Source: Cucumis sativus
Lineage: Eukaryota > Streptophyta > Magnoliopsida > Cucurbitales > Cucurbitaceae
Length of the DNA: 64,000 bases
Assembly: GCF_000004075.3 (NCBI RefSeq)
Contig: NC_026657.2
Span: forward strand, 2,542,001 to 2,606,000
Reading direction: 5' to 3'
Below, one piece after another: positions 1 to 11,959 of the stretch (positions within the stretch are counted from its first letter, which is position 1; every line of letters starts with the position of its first letter). The position numbers and the translations under genes were made by a program. Under the pieces are notes generated by a model that was not told the DNA's origin, ran no database searches, and was given only the letters and a program-made list of their open reading frames with translations.

Positions 1-1479
1 GGAAAGAGGGTGCAATTGATGAGAATGCCAAATTAGATCAATATCATATGTTGGGACACAAAAGCGCTTTAGGGACTTCTCCCTGTTGCTTTTGATTAAA
101 TACAGAAATCCTTTGTATCTAGCCACAGCTTCTTGAAGGAAAATTTCATTGCCCATGTGAGGTCGGGACACCTGTTCACATCAATTTCAGGACAAAACAT
201 ATATGACGAAGGATTGAATGTTTCAACATTGAACGCGCTTGTATTTTCTAAATAATATATTTATAAAAGATTTCATTTTTGTACTGGAAGAAATGCAAAT
301 GTCTCCATTGAGAACGATGCAGAAAATGGACAAAGAACCAAAGATGTTTAGCTCTGGAGGAAATTTAAAAGAAAGATCATATAGAAAAAGTTTGAACTGG
401 TAAGATCATAGCTTTCAATGATTTGTGTAAAGTCCACATGATGCATTAAAAACTTTGAGAAGATCCATTTTTAAAATAACCTTATTTTTTTGGAAACTAA
501 GACAAAGTTCACTAGGCACCCTTGCAATAAAACTTATCCAAGTTATTAGTATCAGTACCTGATAAAAGAAGGGACCTTGTCTTTTAACAGCTGAAACTAA
601 ATCATATTTGGTGTATTTTTCAAGCCCTGATAGCACTTTTGAAACATCCTCTTGAGACTCGCTGGTTGAGTTGAAGTTGAAGGGCTCTTCAGGATATAAT
701 TCATTCCAAACTTCTTCAGTTTCTCTTGAACAAGAACTTCCAATTGTTGATTTAACATTGGAATTATCAAGTATCTTTCCATAAAGTTCCTCACAATCAG
801 ATTTGTAACGTACCTACACAAATTAAGAAAATATTTGTTAGCCATTTAACCACATAAATCATATTAGCAATGAACTCAATACATCAAAGTCTAGAATGTA
901 CAGGATTCAATCTGTGACAATGCCAAATCCATTCACAGTCAAAGGGGACAACTAAAGGTCCATCAAGTAGTGGGGATTCGGAATGTTTGGCAAGTAATGG
1001 AAGCCAGTAAGCATTGTACCTACAAATTGAATTTTCCACACTTCAGAAATCTGTCATCTAATGCGCAAATATCAATTTACAATTGAGTAGTAATCCATGA
1101 GATATAACTTTCGGCCAAAACCACTGTAGACATAAACAAGTACACTTGAGTGGTAATAGAAAAATATTTGAACAAATGAATATACTGTCTTTCTAAGATG
1201 TATAATTGAATTTTTCTTCACCCATTCGCTTAATCTTTTGAGTCAATGGGTGATTTATCAACTTCTCTACATTTACACATTGAAAACAAGTGAAACAAAA
1301 ATTAACCTCTATATTTATTACCTATAAATAGCCCTTTCAAGGCTAGGGCTTTCATAAAGGAATCGACTCCGATCGACCGCAGAGAGAAACTGAAGCTGAC
1401 GTTTAGCTGCAGCTACCAGATCAACACCTATTTCAATCTGTTGTGCTTCTACCCATTCAAGCTCTTGATTCTTCTCCAT
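1..1479 (-). CDS. GRDP: Glycine-rich domain protein (GRDP1/2-like, DUF1399), 5' part, truncated by window edge
   Basis: Four exons read on the minus strand: 1479-1322, 1019-902, 813-559 and 171-1 (runs off the window). Introns begin GT and end AG, and the phases join cleanly, giving 234 residues so far. The start at 1479 (MEKNQELEW...) is chosen because GRDP proteins begin there; an in-frame ATG lies further upstream at 1560. The family match is the DUF1399 pattern: LVAAAKRQLQFLSAVDR, an ERAIYRYNAYWLPLLAKH block, then two copies of a WHxHxLxP motif (IWHCHRLNP near residue 89 and IWHSHQLHP near the window edge). Plant GRDPs also carry a C-terminal glycine-rich region, which would lie outside this window. 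In Arabidopsis they are linked to stress and auxin responses; the biochemical activity is unknown to me. A GT donor at 1848-1847 and pyrimidine tracts before 1560 suggest a 5' UTR intron (inference). Confidence 0.85.
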
Positions 1480-2080
1480 TTTGCAGAACAAGTCTATGAA
1501 TTGAAAACCCATTTCAGAAAAAAACATTCTAACTACCATCCATTGTTCAATTACTTGCATATAACTAACTCATCAATCATAGTGATAACTGGGGGTTGTT
1601 ACAATACTCTTTTGAGAATTAGTAAAAATTTCATCCGTCAATGAAAACGTCGGTTAAAGACAGAGAATAATAATCAATTCTCAAAGAGTAATTCCAATTT
1701 CTCAGAAGTTATTAGAAATCCAGCATCAAAATCATCAGCATCATCATCGATATCACTTTACTTTTTAATTTTTCTAATTTTCTTTCGATTCTAACTATGG
1801 TAATCGTGAAGTAACACAAGATCGAAAATTAAGAGAATTTATTACCTTAAAGTTCCTTGAGCATGCGAGATTTGGAGATAAGAACTGTAAAACGACGAAA
1901 AGAGAAAAAGGGGTGGAAAATATAAATAAATATACAGAGAGAAATGACGGAGAAGGAAGAAAAATGTCATCTTTATATATATATTAAAGAACAGGAAGAA
2001 AAAGGGAGGTGGTGGAAGCTTGAGCAAGTTGGCAGTTAGGAGGAAGTTGCAAATGTCGATATCAATTATAGTTATCAAAA
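1480..2080 (-). promoter_or_regulatory. Probable 5' UTR and promoter of the GRDP gene
   Basis: On the minus strand a good splice donor (AAG then GTAATA) lies near 1848 and a CCCCCAG acceptor-like site near 1590, consistent with a spliced leader. TATA-like runs occur around 1975-1986. The open frame that crosses 1842-2078 is pyrimidine-rich low-complexity sequence and is not considered coding. Placement is inference. Confidence 0.35.
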
Positions 2081-4263
2081 AAATCTAAGAGAAATTTCTA
2101 AGGAAAGGTTATGGAAATGATTGAAAATTATGGTTTTTATCTCAAACCCAATTACTTGGTTGATCTTTCTTCTAAACTCAACATTATTAAGAATCAAATC
2201 AACTGCAAATAACACCAATAATTTGTCTACTATCCAATTTCATTCATTTTTTCTATGGGTCGGCTTTTAATAATTTAGTTTCACGTTTGTGTTTATTTGG
2301 TCTCTTAAGTTTTTTTTTTTTTGTCATTTTCTTGTGTGATTAATAAATTAAAATGGTTCAAACTTCAACACCAATTCGTGATAAGTACATCCATCATAGC
2401 ACGATGTCTTATCCCAAGTTTCATCTTGATTTTTTTTTCATATAATCTCTAACACCAACTCTGCACTCGACATCCCTAACCTACACACCATGTTTCAAGA
2501 GGTTCCAATCAAACCATCTCCTCTAACATCCCACAAAATCGAGCCCTATTAGCCTTTGATACTTTCTCCACCAAGCAACAAAGAATCAGCTACCATAATT
2601 TCTTTGCCTACTTACATCTGAGAAAGATATGTTGATTCTATTCTTCGTCTTTCCCACAACACCTACACCTACACCATCAGGGATGTGTTTCTAGAAAAGA
2701 TTGTAATTAGAAGGTAGTATATTGTCGAACACTCTCTATATAAAAAAACCTCACTTTATTTAGAACTTTAATAGCCCAAAGTTTTTTCTACCACGGGTCC
2801 TCGCTAAAACTTATAGGCAACATTTTGTCAATGAACAATTTATAGGCACTCCTAGCCGTAAAAATATATTTGTCGTTCAAATCTCATCCTTATTTTAAAA
2901 CAAAAGCACAATTAATAAATTAAACAAAAACAACCCAATTCAACCTAGAACCTAAGAAAAAGATTAAAGATTGTTTGGTAGAGAATCTAAATTATGTTCT
3001 ATGTTTCAAATTCACTTAAGTTCAGCAAAACTGTTTTTGGATTTTAGGATCTAAACCGTGCAAATTATGAAAACATTTTTTTTATATCCAAAATTTGAAT
3101 TTTACATTTTCAAAAGGAGAATTATATTAAATACATATAAAAACATTTAGAAATACAATATGATTATTTTTTTTTTTTGATATAATATGTATTAGGTGAT
3201 GTATTATAAATTATATAATAATACAAAATAATAATTATATAAACTTTTCTGTTAAATACAAATTTGGTTTCTAAAATCTTTTAAAAGGATAGAATTTAGT
3301 CTCTATAGTTTATAACTTAAAATTTAATCCTTGTGGTTTGATAACATCATAAACAATAGTCTTGCTCGTAGGACTATTTAGGAAGATTGTGAAATTCTAA
3401 GGATTATATGTGAACTTTTATCAACTATAAACTATACTCTAACATTTTTCGAAACAAGGGTGACTAAATTATAATTTAACTAATTTTTTAAACATAAATT
3501 AAATTCATAAATAAATTAATAATAATTTATTAGTACTAAATTTTGGTGGATAAATAACACTAGTTTTATAATTTATAAATATGTATAATATGAAACACAT
3601 TTAAACTTTTTAAAAACTAGAATTCATTTTTTAAATATAACGTCAAACACATATCTAAAATCATAAAATACAACTCTGTTTTCATTTTTGTTTTTAGATT
3701 TTGTAGCAAACATGGGAGGTAAATCTAAAAATAATATAGTTTTTTGTAAAAAAAATTATTATGAAAATAAGGTGAGGATATAAATAAATGACATAATAAG
3801 TGGAAGAGAAAGATATTGACAAAAATAGGGGTGAAAAGTTTTGTGAATTTTTTATCTTACATCTTGAGTTCAGTTAGTTTGTTTTTTCCTTTTCAAACTC
3901 ACGATTCTTTGCAACTTAGGAATAAAAAAACGTTCAAAAGTGGAAATCATGGACTTGAACTTCTAAAAATCGTGAACTTAGTTATAACCTCTTTTTGTCT
4001 AATATGGTAATAGAAATAAAAGGTGAGGTGATTCGGGTGAAAATCGTGAACGGATGAAATCATTTTTGTTTTTCACTATTTATTTTAAACAAATAGGAAG
4101 ATGCGATGGGTTACATTTCATACTTTCCTTCTATGGATAAAGAAAACATGAATAAACGAATCTTATCATAATTTGCAAAAATCGAAACCAAATTAGTTGA
4201 CAACCACATCGAACAAGAATCATCAATAATCCAATTCCCTTTTCTAATCGGAAAATCAAACGG
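2081..4263. other. Intergenic, AT-rich; no gene recognised
   Basis: Between the divergent GRDP and FMO-A genes. 2380-2900 has more balanced base composition and many near-open codons on the minus strand, reminiscent of decayed retroelement coding sequence, but no diagnostic motif could be fixed. 3240-3480 resembles a common class of dispersed plant repeat ('rich in tagtcy-ctatagttt' phrases). The rest is AT-rich sequence with poly-T runs. Confidence 0.5.
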
Positions 4264-7200
4264 ATGTTATCTCCTCTCAATTTCCTCCCAACTTCCCGCC
4301 GCGTGGCAGTAATCGGCGCCGGTGCCGGTGGCCTCGTCACTGCCCGTGAGCTCGGCCGCGAGGGCCACCATGTCGTCGTTTTCGAACGTAATACTCGAAT
4401 CGGAGGGACCTGGGTATATTCCTCAGAGATTGAATCCGACCCACTTGGACTCGACCCAAATCGGACCCGAATTCACAGCAGTCTCTACAAATCTCTACGC
4501 ACCAATCTCCCCAGAGAACTCATGGGGGTCCGCGATTACCCTTTTGTTCCTCGAGAAGGGGAGGATAGAGATCCGAGGCGATTTCCAAGTCACCGGGAGG
4601 TTCTGAAGTATTTAGAAGATTTCGCTAATGAATTTGGGATTTGTAAATTGGTGAGATTTGGAACTGAGGTGGTATTTGCTGGTCTGGAGGAGGTTGGGAA
4701 ATGGAGGATTGAATTTAGATGTGAAAATGGGGATGTTGAAGAAGACCTTTTTGATGCTCTGGTTGTTTGTGTTGGCAATTATTCACAGCCTCGAGTGGCA
4801 GAGATTCCTGGTAAAAGAACATGAAAATTTCTTCAGTTCAGTCCAATTGTTTACTATTAGTTTGTGTTTATGGTTAGGTAGTTATGACCTCTCTTTAAAT
4901 GAAAAATCAAGGTTGAGGGAGGAGATAGAATTGGTATCATATATTTTAGCCTCTAGTAATGGGAGTTCTGGACATTTTAGATAAGATTAACTACTCTTGG
5001 ATGTAGCTTGTCCATTAATTTCAATCCTTGTAGCCTTTGTCTACGTTGATTGTGCAAGTTAAGAATAAGGAAACAATGACAACTATTTCATTCCCTTTAT
5101 GCTGCTCAAGGGGCTATGAACAATTGTCTCGTGAATGCAACACTTCAATCACGAGATCCAACGAATGTCTAAGTAATTGTATAGAAAAGAGAGAATTGAA
5201 GGAAAAACTCTTTGTATTCTTTTCTTGTTATTGTTTTGTAAAACTTGTAAGAAAACCAATAGGTATAGACTTGTATAATGTTGTGTCTTTCGAGAAAAAA
5301 CCTACTCTTTTGTTAAGTGTTGTTTATGTCATCATTTTTGCTCATAATATAAGGTTTCTTCTTTTGGTTTTAGTCTTTATTTTTGGTTATTCTAATCTCC
5401 TTACGTTGTTTCTTGTGTCTGCCTATAAGAACACAGAATGGCAAGCTTGTGACAGGCTATTTATTTATTCTTTTTCTCTCCAGGGATGAGGGATTGACTT
5501 GTGCATTATCTTATAATGACGAAAACACTCTTTTCAGGGATTGATGGATGGCCTGGGGAGCAATTACATAGTCACAATTATCGTGATCCCGAACCATTTC
5601 GGGGTAAGGTACATTCAGATTGCTGTATTTCTATGTCGATTCACTGAGATTACTTATAATGTAGGTCTAGGGGAAGGCCATATTTTCTGAATCTAAACCC
5701 AGTTGTATGAATTTTTAGTTTTTTTTCTTCAGTAAGTCTTTCCATTCATGTGATGAAACAACCATGGATGTTCTGAAAACTTATGTCTTTGAGGTCTTAT
5801 AGATATGAATCTGTTGAGGCCACCAATATATAAATAGAATGTCTTTAATTCCTTTTTTTCTTTTGGGATAGGTTGTTGTCTTGATAGGTTATTCTTCGAG
5901 TGGTACAGACATTTCTCAGGAGCTCATTGGGGTTGCCAAAGAAATTCATATTGCTTGGAGATCAACTAAAACAGAGCTTTTGAACACAGAATCAATTAAC
6001 AGTAATGTGTCATTTCATCCAATGGTATAAGTGAGCATATTGCAGGGATTTTTTAAAAAGCATTTTCTTAATGAGATCTTTAATGTCCGAATATTTTCTT
6101 AAAAACTTCAGATTGAAAGTGTCCATAAAGATGGGGCAGTGGTTTTTCAAGACGGGTGCGTTGTTTTGGCTGATATTATTCTGCATTGCACTGGGTATGG
6201 TATTAAACTCTTTTGAGCTTTCGATGTCGGTAGAGGCAAATGAGAAAGACAACATTTATCAAAGCAATGATGGACATTAGATTAGACAACGTGTAGATGG
6301 CAATCATGTTATGAGGATAGTGAACAACAGGGCTTAAACTTCCAGTGATTAGAAAACTGCTAAATATATCCCTGTATGATCCCTTATCTACAAGTTTCAA
6401 AACTAAGTTGGGGCAAATAATTAACCAACTTCTTTTGAAGTGGGAGAAAATCTAATTTTGAAGTGAAGTATAAGCTTTTTGTGTTAATTAGTGACCTATA
6501 AGAACATGGGATCTTGTATTTGGGTTCCAATAATGTCATTTCCTCTCCAGTTAGTGTTGATTCTTACTCGCTGGGTCTTGTATAAATTTTTAAGTTCACA
6601 AGTGAGATGGAGTGTTGAAGTATTGATTGTTATTGCAATTCTTGCAGTTGGTTGACAACATTTATATGCATGTTCTTGTTTAAGGTACAAATATCATTTC
6701 CCTTTTCTTGAAACCAATGGCATTGTTACGGTGGACAACAACCGTGTAGGACCCCTATACAAGCATGTCTTCCCCCCAGCATTGGCCCCAGGGCTTTCCT
6801 TTGTTGGGTTACCATTTAAGGCAAGTATCCAATTGCGGTACGAACTTCAGATTTTGTTTATGGTTTGAATAAATTCTTATGCTATAATTTGTACTGCAGG
6901 TTGTTCCTTTTCCCTTGTTTGAGCTTCAAAGCAATTGGATTGCTGGTGTTTTATCAAACAGGATTGCACTTCCATCAAAAGAGGAAATGTTGGCAGATGT
7001 TAAAGCTTTCTATGAAAATCTTGAAGCTTTTGGGAAGCCCAAGCATCGGACCCATGAATTGGGTGATGATATGGTATGTTTTATGCTTGATCACAACCCT
7101 GAATGATTATTTTGTGAGGTTCCCACAAGCATTAACATAAAGCCCAATCGTCATGTTTTATGCTAACTATGTTTTTAGACGAATGCATACCAAACTAATT

Positions 7201-7480
7201 ACCTATATAATATATCAAATTTGTTCTTTTGCTTACATTTTGCATGGATATCATAATGCAGCCTGCCTACTTGGACTGGCTTGCAGCAGTATGTGGTTGT
7301 CCTGCCTATGAAGAATGGAGAAAGGAAATGTACATTGCTACTCATATGAATAAAGTGGCCAATCTCAGGTCATACCGTGACGATTGGCACGACAATGAGT
7401 TGATTCGTCAAGCTTATGAAGAATTTAGCAAGTATGCAACAAATGAAGGAAGTGGGAACCACTCGAAATTGAGTGTTTGA
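4264..7480 (+). CDS. FMO-A: flavin-containing monooxygenase, FMO GS-OX-like (tandem copy 1 of 4)
   Basis: Exons 4264-4810, 5538-5608, 5872-6024, 6112-6194, 6685-6820, 6900-7073 and 7262-7480 join to 1383 nt, 460 residues, the usual length for plant GS-OX-type FMOs. Visible motifs: FAD Rossmann GAGAGG at residues 18-23; the FMO signature region WPGEQLHSHNY (GxxxHxxxY) at 187-197; NADPH-site GYSSSG at 212-217; and the TGY motif at 284-286. Such enzymes use FAD, NADPH and O2 to oxygenate soft nucleophiles (S or N), normally in the cytosol or at the ER. In Arabidopsis the named members S-oxygenate methylthioalkyl glucosinolates; the substrate here is unknown. Intron 5 has a GC donor (AAG then GCAAGT). 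The start is unusual: the ancestral ATG seen in copies B-D is missing, deleted together with nearby bases, so initiation must move to 4264, inside what is 5' UTR in the other copies. Confidence 0.88.
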
Positions 7481-8200
7481 TAAGATTGGTTGTATACATG
7501 TTACATAATTTATGTGTTGTTGATTAATGAAAATAATAGTAGTATGGGATCGCCCATTTTCTTTACAAGTGCTCAGAATATTTGATAAATGAAAAGTTAG
7601 AGGTCCTTGGATCCATGCAAACTCTCACAAAAGACTGATTTCAACCCAGAGCTTAGTTAGAAAAATGAATAACTTTTAAATCGAAATTAGAATCTATAAT
7701 AGTCACTATTTGAATTTCACTTCACAGTTCATGTTCTCAAACATGATATTAGAATGCAATAGTCATTTAAGTGCAAATTGTACTTGATTGAATTATAATT
7801 TATGAGTTAAAATATAAAGGTAAAAATGTATGAATACTTCAAATTGTCTTTAAATATTTCCTCTTTCACAAAATTTGACATCACCTCTTTTTCATGCCGT
7901 GATTGTTTTCTTTACAAAATCTACACTTTTTTCTGTCATCCATGCCTATTTCTACACTTTTGAACTTCTTTCCATGCCATGTTTTCTGATCTCTTCTTGA
8001 ATGGTTGAAACTAAAGTTTACAAAAGAATTTGGGCACGAAATACTTTGTTCTTTATTGTGAATTAGCCAACTTTTGAAGATACTAATTAATAGTATAATA
8101 CTACAACGTGCATGTGAACTGGGCAGCAAGACGACGATTCAAAATTAAATCTTGTTCTACTTTTGCCCTGAATTTCCTCCCCTCGCCTCAACCGACGACT
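7481..8200. promoter_or_regulatory. FMO-A 3' flank and FMO-B promoter region
   Basis: The first 120 bases align with the 3' flanks of copies B-D (the 'gttgttgatta...' block), showing that duplication units included downstream DNA. The last 100 bases share a recognisable block with the region upstream of FMO-D ('taataccacaac' and 'aaattaaatctt' types), so B and D keep related promoters. No clear TATA box was fixed. Confidence 0.4.
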
Positions 8201-11200
8201 ATGCAACAGTCCCGGCGCGTGGCAGTGATCGGCGCCGGTGCCGGAGGTCTTGTCTCGGCACGGGAACTTTCCCGCGAGGGTCACCATGTGGTCGTATTCG
8301 AACGGAATACTCAAATCGGAGGGACCTGGGTATACTCGCCCGAAATTGAATCCGACCCACTTGGAATCGACCCGAATCGGACCCGAATGCACAGCAGCCT
8401 CTACAAATCTCTACGCACCAATCTTCCCAGAGAACTCATGGGAGTCCGTGATTACCCTTTTGTTCCTCGAGAAGGGGAGGATCGAGATCCGAGGCGATTT
8501 CCAAGTCATCCAGAGGTTTTGAAGTATTTGGAAGATTTCGCTAATGAATTTGGGATTTGTAAATTGGTGAGATTTAGAACTGAGGTGGTGTTTGCTGGTT
8601 TGGAGGAGGTTGGGAAATGGAGGGTTGAATTCAGATGTGAAAATGGGGATGTTGATTATGACATTTTTGATGCTGTGGTTGTTTGTGTTGGGAACTATTC
8701 GGAGCCTCATGTAGCAGAGATTCCTGGTATGAGAACAAGAAAAACTCTTCAATTAAATCCAATTGTTTACTGTTTAAATGAATATGAAGGTTGAGGAGGA
8801 GATAGAATTGGCATTTTATTCTCTTTTCCCACTAGCAATTAGAGTTCTGTACAATTTAGATAAGATTAACTACTCTTATCCATTAGTTTCAATTCTTGCA
8901 GGTTTTGTATAGGTTGATTGTGCAAGAGTAAATTATGAGAAGAATAAGGAAACACAAACTTTAATGAATGAATTTACATTGTTTCCTTAAGAGAATTTTG
9001 TCCTTCTATGGTGCTGTTCAAGGTGTCATGAACTTGTCTTCCAGTCTAAGACAGGATTACTAACTTGTGAATAGAATACTTCAACAACATGACTCAACGA
9101 ACACTTTAATATCTATTAATTATATAGAAATGAGAAACAATTGGAGGAACAATTTTTTGTGTGTTTTTTTCCTTGTAGACCTTATAAAGAAACCACATAT
9201 TTATAGACTTGGATAGAGTTTTGTCTTTTGAGAAGAGGCATATCCTCAAACAACATACCTTCTCACGAAAAGTTATGACTTCCAAATTTAAAAACAAATA
9301 AATTTTTATTCATATTTTCCAACAGGTTGATTGTGTTCTTGCTCGTTTTCTGTCATTTTTTTCATAATATACAAGCTTTTGTGTTTTGGTTTTAGTGTTT
9401 TTTTTTTTATTCATGTACTCTTTTTATGCTGTCTTGTGTCTGCCAGTCTATAGGAAAGTTTCCGACAGGAGTTTTCTCTCTCTCTCTCTTTTGGGATAAG
9501 GGACTGACTAGTACATTGTCTTTTAATAAGAAGATGATCTTTTCAGGGATTGATGGATGGCCTGGGGAGCAAGTGCATAGTCACAATTATCGTGATTCAG
9601 AACCATTTCGAGGTAAGGTACATTACATTCAGATTGCTCTGCATATTCTATGTCAATTTACACGACTTCACTGATATTGTACGTGTTGAGGAGGGCCATA
9701 TCTTGTGATTCTAAACTCTGTTGTATTCATTTTAATTTTTGTATTTCAGTAACTTTTTCCATTTGTGTGATGATTGGAAAAAGACTGTTGATCTACAAAC
9801 CTGTGTCTTTGATGTCTGGTATATATGAATCCGTTGATGCAAATATAAACAGAACATGTTTAATTCCTTCTTCTTTTTCCTCTCTTTTGGGACAGGTTGT
9901 TGTCTTGATAGGCTATTCCTTTAGTGGTATGGACATTTCTCAGGAGCTCAATGGGGTTGCCAAAGAAATTCATATTGCTTGCAGATCAGCTAAAACAGAG
10001 CTTTTGGACACACAATCAATTATTAGTAATGCGTCATTTCATCCACTGGTATTAGTGAGGAGGGGATTTCTATTTCTGAATCAGGTCTTTAAGGTCCTAA
10101 TAGTTACTTTACAAACTGCAGATCAAAAGTCTCCGTGAAGACGGGACAATGGTCTTTCAAGACGGATGCGTTATTTCAGCTGATGTTATTCTACATTGCA
10201 CTGGGTATGCTATTATAGATTGTTTTGAGTTTTCAATGTAGGTGGAAGCAGAGAAATGACGGACATTACACAACATGTCCATTGCAATCTTGTTGAACAA
10301 AGTTTAAACTTCTAATTATTAGAAAACTGCTAAATACATTTCTGTAGGATCTCTTCTCTACAAAATATGAAACTAAGTTGGTGCAAATATCGAATAAATG
10401 GAAGTTTAAATAATTAACCTTCTCTAAAAAGGGTGAAAGAATAACATTGTACTGAAGTTCAGGCTTTTAAGTCGATTGACAGTTTAACATGGAATAAGAA
10501 CATGAGGTTTGTATTAGTTAATTTTTGGGCCTTCTAAAAATTTCCAAATTCACAAGTGAGATGCAGTGTTGAAGTATTGGTAATTATCAAAAGAATTGCA
10601 GGTAGTTGATATCATTCATATGCATGTTCTTGTTGAAGGTACAAATATCATTTCCCTTTTCTTGAAACCAACGGCATTGTTACAGTGGACGACAACCGTG
10701 TAGGACCTCTATACCAGCATGTCTTCCCCCCAGCATTGGCCCCAGGGCTTTCCTTTGTTGGGTTACCATTTAAGGCAAGTTTTCGATTGTAGTACGAACT
10801 TCGAGTTTGGTTTATGGTTGAAATAAATTCCTGTGCTATTTGTACTGCAGGCTGTTCCTTTGCCCATCTTTGAGCTTCAAAGCAATTGGATTGCTGGTGT
10901 TTTATCAAACAGGATTGCACTTCCATCAAAAGAGGAAATGTTGGCAGATGTTAAAGCTTTCTATGAAGATCTTGAAGCTTTTGGGAAGCCCAAGCATCGG
11001 ACCCATGAATTGGGTGATGATATGGTATGTTTTATGCTTGATCACAACCCTGAATGATTATTTGTGAGGTTCCCACAAGCATTAACATAAAACTTTTGTG
11101 AAGAAACGTGCAATTGAAAACTAACTTACCATTTACTAAAAAAAAAAACTCTATTTTCGTTAGTTGTAATATTACTCATCAACTTTCACTAATAAAATTT

Positions 11201-11959
11201 CATAAATGTTTTAGAATTTTAAACAAACTTCAAGACTTATGATTATGTGGTGATGAGATGACCTAAAACAATGTGATGATTTAAATTTTCACTCTAGGTT
11301 ACTGCTACATCATTTCATATTCCAATTTTTGTTCAAATTATATTTCAAGTATTTTTTAACATTTTGAAAGTTTAAGAGTAATATTGTAACTTTTGAAAGT
11401 ATATAAGTATTTTTTTATATGGATGGTAAAGTTTAGGGGTGTTTTTTATAATTTAACCATAAAAAAGGAAAATAATTAGTTTCAAACTTGAAATTGACTA
11501 AAAGTTCCAAATTACTACTTATCTGCATATAAACCTACTTGTGGTTTTTGTGTTAGAACCCTAACCCAAGTGAACATTGGTGGTAAAGGTGATGTTTTGA
11601 TCTATAGAGATTTTTTTTTTTTTGGGTTCAAATCCCATATCATAAATTTGGCCCACTTGATTATCATTTTGCTTTATGTTTATGTATTTTTTATGCAAAT
11701 CAAACTCATGAAGCTCTATAACATATCAACTTTGTACTTTTGCTTATATGTTTGTATGGATGTTACAATGCAGCCTGTGTATTGTAACTGGCTTGCAACA
11801 ACTTGTGGTTGTCCAGCCTTTGAAGAATGGAGGAAGAAAATGTACATTGCTATTGGTATTTATAAAAAGGCCAATCTCGAGACATATCGTGATGATTGGC
11901 AGGACAATGAGTTGATTCGTCAAGCTTACGAGGAATTCAGCAAGTATAAATACAAATGA
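8201..11959 (+). CDS. FMO-B: flavin-containing monooxygenase, FMO GS-OX-like (tandem copy 2 of 4)
   Basis: Exons 8201-8726, 9547-9617, 9896-10048, 10122-10204, 10639-10774, 10851-11024 and 11774-11959 join to 1329 nt, 442 residues. Motifs: GAGAGG at 11-16, WPGEQVHSHNY at 180-190, GYSFSG at 205-210 (the middle Ser of the other copies is Phe, and the following Thr is Met) and TGY at 277-279. The start at 8201 (MQQSRRVAVIG) matches copies C and D; the frame is open upstream to an ATG at 8108, but that stretch aligns with UTR. Intron 5 uses a GC donor. Intron 6 is enlarged (11025-11773) by AT-rich insertion carrying a tRNA-like repeat. The C-terminus is 11 residues shorter than in A because the stop comes after KYKYK. 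The enzyme class is clear, the substrate is not; changes beside the NADPH motif could alter cofactor handling. Confidence 0.87.
11560..11660 (+). repeat. tRNA-derived (SINE-like) repeat fragment in FMO-B intron 6
   Basis: The block at 11568-11598 (aagtgaacattggtgg followed by aaaggtgatgttt) is nearly identical to 20637-20667 in FMO-D intron 6. It is followed at 11624-11636 by gggttcaaatccc, which fits the pol III B-box (GGTTCAAATCC). A full SINE with A-box, tail and target duplication was not delimited. Confidence 0.4.

Noticed and set aside
1842..2078. 78-codon minus-strand frame upstream of GRDP
   Set aside because: Phe/Leu-rich translation of a purine/pyrimidine tract; better explained as GRDP leader and promoter.
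2380..2900. Possible LINE/retroelement coding relic
   Set aside because: Composition suggests old coding DNA, but no zinc knuckle, reverse transcriptase or RNase H motif could be read with confidence.
5037..5489. 150-codon open frame inside FMO-A intron 1
   Set aside because: Lies entirely in the intron defined by conserved exons; hydrophobic low-complexity translation without family signal.
8108..8200. ATG at 8108 as the FMO-B start
   Set aside because: The codons upstream of 8201 align with UTR of the other copies; kept only as an alternative.
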